This document shows positions 58,538 to 64,000 of a DNA stretch of 64,000 nucleotides, one piece after another (the stretch's first letter is position 1; each line of letters opens with the position of its first letter). The position numbers and the translations under genes were made by a program. Location of the stretch: NCBI GenBank assembly GCA_011525745.1, contig WYBU01000066.1:1-64000 (forward strand), given 5' to 3'. The notes under the pieces were generated by a model. The model was not told the origin of the DNA, did not search any database, and was given only the letters and a program-made list of their open reading frames with translations. This DNA comes from Planctomycetaceae bacterium (GTDB lineage: Bacteria > Planctomycetota > Phycisphaerae > UBA1845 > UTPLA1).

Positions 58538-59467
58538 TCATGCCGTCGGCCGCGGCGAATCGTCAAACGCGGGCGCCACCCGCCGTGACCAGATTGCCGC
58601 CGTCACCGTCAGCAGTTGCACGGCCATCGCCACGCCGTAGAGCGCGCCCGCACTCACCATCACGAAGATCATCGGCTCGATCTGCCGCGCCAGCCACCAG
58701 CTCGCAAAGTCGAACACCAGCGCCGTCATCGGCACGGCGGCCACCACACCGCGCCATCCGCGCGCCGGACCCGTCAGCAGAAAGAACCCGCCGACGATGA
58801 GCGTAAACACCGGAATGCTCAGCATATGAATGTGCGTCACGAGCGTCAGATGCGCGAGGGCCTGCGGGCCGATCGTGCGGCGGCCCGACGCAGACGCGGG
58901 GCGGCCGGACGCGGCGCTGTCTGGCGTGTGTGCCGTGCCCGGCGCGGCGTAGACCCGCACCAGATCGTAGCTTGCTTCGAAGGCGTCGGGGCCGAACGGG
59001 GCATCCTCGTTTTCGCCGCCATCGGCGTTATGGCAGTTCAGACATTGCCGCTCGATCACCGCGCGGGGCGCAGGATCTCCTTCGTTCATCAGTGATTCAC
59101 GATCGAATTCATCATCAATAGCGCCGGCTTCGAGCCAGGCCGTCAGCGCCCGCACCGAGGCGTCGCCCCCCTTGAGCAGATGCTTGCGCATGTCGCCGCC
59201 CGGCTCGATCTGCTCCAGCATCCGCGATTGGGGAGCACGGGGCCGGGCCGCGGCGACATCATCCGCAACGGACGCGGCCACGTTCAGGCCGTGAAACACC
59301 GCGCGCAAATCGTCGAAGCTCAGCCCCGATCGGCCGTCGGCGAGTTGATGCCGCTGATACAGATTGCCCAGCGCGGCCAGATAGCCGAATCCGATCAGCG
59401 CGAGAAATGCCGTGAGGATGATCTTTCCCGCAAGCGGCAGGCTGCCAAGCTGAAACGGCGGTCGCAT
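58538..59467 (-). CDS. Membrane protein with CxxCH haem-binding motif
   Basis: A 309-residue protein. One N-terminal membrane helix (about 13-35) leads to a roughly 170-residue extracytoplasmic region with CLNCH (Cys142, Cys145, His146), a c-type haem attachment motif. Three or four further helices follow (THIHMLSIPVFTLIVGGFFLL, VAAVPMTALVFDFASWWLA, IFVMVSAGALYGVAMAV), rich in His and aromatic residues. It may be a redox or haem-based sensor or electron-transfer protein. Its position directly upstream of a histidine kinase without its own membrane segment suggests it feeds that kinase, which is inference. The ATG has no strong ribosome site. Confidence 0.8.
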   Translation of the reverse strand: MRPPFQLGSLPLAGKIILTAFLALIGFGYLAALGNLYQRHQLADGRSGLSFDDLRAVFHGLNVAASVADDVAAARPRAPQSRMLEQIEPGGDMRKHLLKGGDASVRALTAWLEAGAIDDEFDRESLMNEGDPAPRAVIERQCLNCHNADGGENEDAPFGPDAFEASYDLVRVYAAPGTAHTPDSAASGRPASASGRRTIGPQALAHLTLVTHIHMLSIPVFTLIVGGFFLLTGPARGWRGVVAAVPMTALVFDFASWWLARQIEPMIFVMVSAGALYGVAMAVQLLTVTAAIWSRRVAPAFDDSPRPTA

Positions 59468-59755
59468 GTCGAGGGGACCCCTGCGACGCGTTGGGAATCA
59501 CTCAGAGCGAAGCGCCACCAATCCTGACGGTTGGTATGGGCAAGCCCTTGCACGAGGCGAACCAGTGTTGCAGGGGCGGTACGGGCGTCGCGCCCGTTTT
59601 GGCGGACCCGCGCGAGCGATTGAGCATGCTTAACCCGGTTGCACCCCAACGGTACGATCGTTCTCGCGGAAGCCGAGCGCCTCCGCAAGACGCAACAGCG
59701 CCCTCGGCGCCACGCGCCGGCCGTCAACCAGGCGCCATCGCGGCCACGCCCACAG
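59468..59755. other. Gap between rpsT and the CxxCH protein gene
   Basis: This 288-nt region has a hairpin CGGGCGTCGCGCCCG (59583-59597). On the minus strand it lies downstream of rpsT and could end the rpsT transcript. In the rpsT frame 41 codons stay open after the TGA. No gene is supported. Confidence 0.5.
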
Positions 59756-60034
59756 TCACTTCGCAGCGCCGGCCTTCGCCGCGTTGAGGCGCTTGGCCAG
59801 CCGCGACTTTCGCCGCGCCGCCGTCCTCTTGTGGATCGTCCCGTAGGCCGCCGTGCGGTCAAGCAGCTTCTGCGCCGTGCGGAATTCCTTCTCGGCGACC
59901 TCGACGTTCTTCGCGGCGATCGTTTCGGTCAGCTTGCGCACCTGCGACTTCAGCGCGGACTTCCGGGCGCGGTTCCTCACTTGCCGCTTGACATTCTGAC
60001 GCATTCGTTTCTGCGATGAGAGACTGCGAGCCAA
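59756..60034 (-). CDS. rpsT: 30S ribosomal protein S20
   Basis: A 92-residue, highly basic helical protein with the S20 pattern (RMRQNVKRQVRNRARKSALK, KTAARRKSRLAKRLNAA-like end). It binds 16S rRNA early in 30S assembly. The start codon is TTG: the only upstream frame extension is stopped, the family N-terminus begins at this codon, and AGGAGG lies 4 nt before it. A UUG start is also used by Escherichia coli rpsT, where it helps keep expression in check. Confidence 0.95.
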   Translation of the reverse strand: MARSLSSQKRMRQNVKRQVRNRARKSALKSQVRKLTETIAAKNVEVAEKEFRTAQKLLDRTAAYGTIHKRTAARRKSRLAKRLNAAKAGAAK

Positions 60035-60189
60035 ACAAACCTCCTCGGGACACTTCGGCCCCGCTGTGACAGTTCAATCTCGACTTCCGCCGCCGACGGC
60101 GAGCGGACCGCGCGACGCCGCCGCGCGGACCCGATAGTCTTGGCGAACCGGCCCCCTTTTTCAAGCCGCCGGCGCCTTTTCACCCCGCT

Positions 60190-60195
60190 TATCAT
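60190..60195 (+). promoter_or_regulatory. TATCAT -10-like box of asnB
   Basis: TATCAT lies exactly 6 nt (CCGGCC) before the asnB ATG, with no Shine-Dalgarno sequence. It fits a leaderless transcript. Confidence 0.45.
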
Positions 60196-60201
60196 CCGGC
60201 C

Positions 60202-62133
60202 ATGTGCGGTATTGCCGGCTATGTCCGACCCGCGGGATTGCTCCCGCCCGAAGTCCTCGACCGCATGATGGCCGCCGTGCGTCACCGCGGTCCCGACGGC
60301 GATGGCTCATGGACCGACCCCGCACGCGGTGTCGCGCTGGGACATACGCGACTGAAGGTGCTCGACCTGACCGAGGCGGCTCATCAGCCGATGGTCTCGC
60401 ATGACGGCCGCGTCGTGCTGACCTACAACGGCGAAATCTACAACTACCAGGCGCTGCGCGACGAACTGACGGCCGCGGGCGCGACTTTTCATTCGACCGG
60501 CGATACCGCGGTCCTGCTCGAATTGTGCCGCCGCGATCCGGAACTCTCGTTTCTTCCGCGGCTCAACGGCATGTTTGCCTTCGCGGTTTGGGACACGACG
60601 CGGCGAACATTGTCGCTCGCGCGCGATCGCGTAGGCGTCAAGCCGCTGCTCTACGCCGAGCGCAACGCCGGCATTGCGTTTGCATCCGAGATGCGCGCGT
60701 TGCGGCCGGCGCTGGCGGGCGGTGAGGTCATCGACCGCGCCGCCGCCGTGCAGCACCTGACGTTGGGCTTCACGATCGCGCCGCGCACGATCTTTCGCGA
60801 CGTACACCGCCTGCCGCCGGGACACCTGCTGACCTGGCGAGACGGCCGCTCCATTTTGCGCCGCTGGGCGCCGCCGCCGCCGTCACATCCGGCGACGAGC
60901 GACCTGAACGAAGCCGTCGAACGCTTGCGCGCGGCGATGCGCGACGCCGTGTCGCTGCGCATGCTGGCCGACGTGCCGGTCGGGCTGTTTCTTTCGGGAG
61001 GCATCGACTCATCGGTCGTCACGGCCGTAGCGGCGCAGCTCGGCGGGCCGCGCGTGCGGACTTTTTCGGTCGGATTTCCGGGCGAGTCGTTCTTCGACGA
61101 AACGCGCTACGCCGACGCCGTCGCGCAGCGCTACGCCACCGAGCACACGCGTCTGCCGCTGTCCCTCGACGACATCCGCCAGGCCGTCCCGGCCGTGCTC
61201 GATCATCTGAGCGAGCCGTTCGCCGACAGCTCGGCCCTGCCGACGTACCTGCTCAGCCGCCTGACGCGGCAACACGTGACCGTCGCGCTCAGCGGCGACG
61301 GAGCGGACGAGCTGTTCGCCGGCTATCGGCGCTACGCCGCCGCGCGGTTGATCCGATGGGCCGGCTGGTTCGGTCGCACGCCGATCTATCCGCCGCTGCG
61401 CCGCGCGATCGATCGGCTGCCGACGCGGCGCGAAACCTGGACCGGATCGCGCATCAGCCAGCTCAAGCGCGCCATGCGCGGGCTGGATCCCGACCGGCGG
61501 CGTCGCTACGCCAACTGGCAGCGGATTACCGACGACAATGCGCTGCGCCGCATGATGCGCGAACCGGCCGAGGCGGAAACGTGCGTGCGGATGTGCCTCG
61601 ACGATCTGTGGCGACATCGCGGCGAACCGAAGGAGGGCGACGATCTCAACGCCCATCTGCTGACCGAGTGGCGCACCTCGCTGCCCGACGACATGCTGAT
61701 GAAAGTCGACCTGGCCAGCATGGCGCATTCGCTGGAGGTACGCTCGCCGTTCCTTGACTTCAACGTGGTTGATTTGGTCACACCGCTGCCGTCGCGACTC
61801 AAGTTGCACGGCTGGAAGAAGAAGTACCTGCTGCTTCGCGCGTACCGCGACGATCTGCCGCCGCTGCTGCACAACCGGCCGAAGAAGGGTTTCGAAGTGC
61901 CCGTCGGCCCCTGGCTGCGCGGTCCGCTCTACGACATGGCGCGCGAACTGATCGAAAACGACCGGCTGTTCTGCGGCGGCGCAACCGGCCCGCCGCTCCT
62001 GTCCCGCGACGGCCTGCGTAGCGTGCTCGACGAACACCGCGACGGCCGGGCCGATCACAATTTCACACTCTGGGCGGTTGTCAGCCTGCTATGGTGGCAA
62101 CAGCGCCAGGCCGCGACTTGCACATTCGCGTAG
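60202..62133 (+). CDS. asnB: Glutamine-hydrolysing asparagine synthase (AsnB-type)
   Basis: A 643-residue two-domain enzyme that makes asparagine from aspartate and glutamine, or a relative that amidates another substrate. The class II glutaminase domain begins MCGIAGY with nucleophile Cys2 and has RHRGPDGDG and YNGEIYNY. The synthetase domain has the PP-loop LSGGIDSS and the downstream ALSGDGADELFAGYRRY. The length of about 640 residues matches the group of AsnB paralogues often found in polysaccharide loci. TATCAT 6 nt before the ATG suggests a leaderless start. It converges on the GlcD-type gene. Confidence 0.94.
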   Translation: MCGIAGYVRPAGLLPPEVLDRMMAAVRHRGPDGDGSWTDPARGVALGHTRLKVLDLTEAAHQPMVSHDGRVVLTYNGEIYNYQALRDELTAAGATFHSTGDTAVLLELCRRDPELSFLPRLNGMFAFAVWDTTRRTLSLARDRVGVKPLLYAERNAGIAFASEMRALRPALAGGEVIDRAAAVQHLTLGFTIAPRTIFRDVHRLPPGHLLTWRDGRSILRRWAPPPPSHPATSDLNEAVERLRAAMRDAVSLRMLADVPVGLFLSGGIDSSVVTAVAAQLGGPRVRTFSVGFPGESFFDETRYADAVAQRYATEHTRLPLSLDDIRQAVPAVLDHLSEPFADSSALPTYLLSRLTRQHVTVALSGDGADELFAGYRRYAAARLIRWAGWFGRTPIYPPLRRAIDRLPTRRETWTGSRISQLKRAMRGLDPDRRRRYANWQRITDDNALRRMMREPAEAETCVRMCLDDLWRHRGEPKEGDDLNAHLLTEWRTSLPDDMLMKVDLASMAHSLEVRSPFLDFNVVDLVTPLPSRLKLHGWKKKYLLLRAYRDDLPPLLHNRPKKGFEVPVGPWLRGPLYDMARELIENDRLFCGGATGPPLLSRDGLRSVLDEHRDGRADHNFTLWAVVSLLWWQQRQAATCTFA

Positions 62134-62499
62134 GGTCACCGGTGCGGAGCGATCCTGATCCGAGCCGCAAGCGCCAGCGCCGCGGCATTCAGAGCCGCGA
62201 AGCGTCAGTGAGCGGGATCGGCCCGCGCAGCGCGCTTCGCAACGTTCCGATCTCGCCCCGTCCGCCGCACTCGCCGCCCATAGCACACCCGATCGAATCC
62301 GAACCGCGACCGTGAGGGGGCGCCGGAAAACCCAAAATGGCTCCGCGATCTAAACACGCTGCACCAGTAGCCGAAAGCACATGCCCATCAGAACCCGCCG
62401 CGGAAGCGGCGGGCCGCGCATGCTGCAAGCCCGTGCCACGCGGCCTACGCCCCGCCCGCGCAAAAAAACCCCCGCGATCGCGCTTGACGTTCCGATCCC
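62134..62499. other. Convergent intergenic region with mixed repeat arms
   Basis: This 366-nt gap contains, in order, a family-2 arm (62158-62187), a solitary family-1 left arm directly abutting it (62188-62219) and a family-3 arm (62297-62326). A GGGCTTGCAGCATGC-like hairpin follows on the minus strand near 62420-62438. The direct junctions look like repeats inserted next to one another. No gene is supported. Confidence 0.6.
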
Positions 62500-63933
62500 T
62501 CACGGCGCAATCCCCTTCGCCGGCCGCAGCCGCTCCAGGCACGCCGCCCCCGTCGCCAGAACCTTGTGCGGATTGCACCGCCGATCAGGATCGAAAACAT
62601 CGCGAATCGTCCGCTGCGCCGCCAGATCGGCCGCGCCGAACATCTCGCGCAAATGCTCCGTCTTTTCGATCCCCACGCCGTGCTCGCCGGTGATCGTGCC
62701 GCCCAGCCGCACGCATTCGCGCAGAATTTCGCTCGACGCATCGAGCACGCGCCGGACCTGGTCCGCGTCATCCGCGTCGTACATCAACACCGGGTGAACA
62801 TTGCCGTCGCCGGCGTGCATCATCATCGCGATCGTCAGGCCGAACCGCCGCGACACCGCATCGACAAACCGCACGATGTCGGGAATGCGCGTCCGCGGCA
62901 CCACGCCGTCCTGCGTGCAGCATGCCTTGCCGAACCGCCCGTACGCGCCGAACGCCTTCTTGCGGCATTTCCACAGTTCGGCCCGCTCCTCGTCGTTGTG
63001 CGCCACCCGAATCTCGCGGCAGCGGCGCCGCCGGCAGATTTCCGCCGCCCGCTCCGCCTGTCGCTCCAGCCCCGCCGCCATGCCGTCCAGCTCGACAATC
63101 AGCACCGCCCCCGCGTCGCGCGGAAAGCCGAAGCCGAACGCCTCCTCGACGCATTGCAGCGTCAACCGGTCGATCATCTCCAGCGCCGCCGGCAATATCC
63201 CCGCCGCGATGATCCCGCTGATCGCCTCCGCCGCGTCGTCGATCGAATGAAAAACCGCCAGCGCCGTGTGCACCGCCGGCGCGACGCGCGTCAGGCGCAC
63301 CGTGATTTCGGTGATCAGCCCCAGGGTCCCTTCCGATCCCACTGCCAACGCGCGCAAGTCGAAACCCGGCACGTCCTCGATCGCATTCTCGCCGCCGCCC
63401 AGTTCCGCGACCTGCCCGTCCGGCAGCACGAGCGTCACACCCAGCACGTGATTGGTCGTCACGCCCAGCTTGAGCGTGTGCGGCCCGCCGGCGTTCGTCG
63501 CCGCGTTGCCGCCGATCGTCGACACCATCTGGCTCGACGGATCGGGCGCAAACTGCCAGCCGTCGACGGCCGGCTCGCGCGACAACCGCAGATTGACCAC
63601 GCCGGCCTGCACGCGCGCCCAGCGGTCGCGCCGGTTGATGCACAGGATGTCGCGCATCCGCGACGTGCAGACGCACACGCCGCCATCGACCGCCACGGTC
63701 CCGCCCGCCAGACTGGTCCCCGCGCCGCGCGGCACGATCGGCACGCCGTGCCGATGAAGCACGCGCATCACGCCCGCCGCCTGAGCCGTGTCGCGCGGAA
63801 ACACCACCGCCTCCGGCGCCGCTGGCAGCAACGTGAACGCATCGGTCTCATAAGTCAGCAGCGCCGCCGGCTCGGCCACAACGGCGTCGGATCCGCAGAC
63901 GTCGGCGCATTCTTGAAGCAACGCGGAAGTCAT
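62500..63933 (-). CDS. FAD-linked oxidase, glycolate/D-lactate dehydrogenase GlcD-like
   Basis: A 477-residue flavoprotein of the PCMH/VAO type. The FAD-binding region is clear: VPIVPRGAGTSLAGGTVAVDGG, APDPSSQMVSTIGGNAATNAGG and VGSEGTLGLITEITVRL (each part of the family core). The C-terminal cap has MMHAGDGNVHPVLMYD and ITGEHGVGIEKTEHL. These fit GlcD, the catalytic subunit of glycolate oxidase, or a D-2-hydroxyacid dehydrogenase. No glcE or glcF gene is in the visible window; upstream sequence is cut off. TAGAAT lies 10 nt before the ATG. Confidence 0.92.
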   Translation of the reverse strand: MTSALLQECADVCGSDAVVAEPAALLTYETDAFTLLPAAPEAVVFPRDTAQAAGVMRVLHRHGVPIVPRGAGTSLAGGTVAVDGGVCVCTSRMRDILCINRRDRWARVQAGVVNLRLSREPAVDGWQFAPDPSSQMVSTIGGNAATNAGGPHTLKLGVTTNHVLGVTLVLPDGQVAELGGGENAIEDVPGFDLRALAVGSEGTLGLITEITVRLTRVAPAVHTALAVFHSIDDAAEAISGIIAAGILPAALEMIDRLTLQCVEEAFGFGFPRDAGAVLIVELDGMAAGLERQAERAAEICRRRRCREIRVAHNDEERAELWKCRKKAFGAYGRFGKACCTQDGVVPRTRIPDIVRFVDAVSRRFGLTIAMMMHAGDGNVHPVLMYDADDADQVRRVLDASSEILRECVRLGGTITGEHGVGIEKTEHLREMFGAADLAAQRTIRDVFDPDRRCNPHKVLATGAACLERLRPAKGIAP

Positions 63934-64000
63934 GGCATGAGCGATTCTACCGCATGAGAATGACGGACCGCATCGCAGCGTGCACCTGAACAGCCGGGCC

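Noticed and set aside
59630-59755. 41 codons open in frame after the rpsT TGA, as if read through (ending ALGFRENDRTVGVQPG)
   Set aside because: It looks protein-like, but in DNA this GC-rich an open stretch of 41 codons is expected by chance and S20 proteins end where the TGA lies.

Overview
This 64 kb window is GC-rich bacterial chromosomal DNA, most likely from a member of the Planctomycetota and probably a Phycisphaerae-like lineage; that placement is an inference. The evidence is the combination of an ECF sigma factor divergent from a Pkn-type Ser/Thr kinase, zinc-ribbon membrane proteins, dockerin-like GDxxxDGxxDxxD tails on secreted proteases, giant FG-GAP lipoproteins, a TIGR03960-type B12-binding radical SAM protein, an LpxL-type acyltransferase (so a lipid A outer membrane) and McsA/McsB arginine kinase genes. 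I recognise 38 protein-coding genes. I see no rRNA or tRNA genes, no CRISPR array, no prophage and no intact transposase.

Layout. 0.3-8.5 kb: a zinc-ribbon/BamE-like protein, a secreted M16 peptidase, two zinc-ribbon proteins, a DUF2752 protein and an MFS organophosphate-type transporter. 9.3-14.9 kb (minus): gamma-glutamyltransferase, cyclophilin, a PTPS/QueD-family enzyme, mcsA, mcsB and a TIM-barrel sugar epimerase, probably one or two operons. 15.3-22.7 kb (plus): a gingipain-type (C25) protease and an M14 carboxypeptidase, both with dockerin-like tails, then an ankyrin protein. 23.3-34 kb (minus): mnmG and two tandem FG-GAP lipoproteins. 34.8-40.8 kb: a radical SAM protein, a lipoprotein esterase, an alkaline-phosphatase-fold hydrolase and a nucleotide-sugar epimerase. 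41-45 kb (minus): moxR, DUF58 and a BatD-like lipoprotein, interrupted by a four-helix-bundle gene of the 23S-rRNA intervening-sequence (IVS) family. 45.1-47.7 kb: sigma factor and kinase. 48-56.6 kb (plus): tilS, a GT-C glycosyltransferase, a large AsmA-like protein, an unknown protein and the LpxL-like acyltransferase. 56.8-60 kb (minus): a histidine kinase, a CxxCH membrane protein and rpsT. The end holds asnB (plus) and a GlcD-type oxidase (minus).

The most distinctive content lies between the genes. (1) Eight copies of an oriented element of 176-177 nt (197-199 nt when a small hairpin is nested in one arm). Its two inverted termini can be told apart and it has a conserved centre. Two shorter dyad families share its 11-nt end, ATCCGARCCGC. 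Some copies overlap gene ends and supply codons. (2) Between moxR and the DUF58 gene, the four-helix-bundle gene is bracketed by ~26-nt inverted repeats. These abut the upstream stop codon and the downstream start codon, so pairing in the transcript would loop the gene out in the manner of an rRNA intervening sequence. (3) Several genes without a Shine-Dalgarno sequence have a TAnnnT hexamer 6-7 nt before the start codon, as expected for leaderless transcripts.
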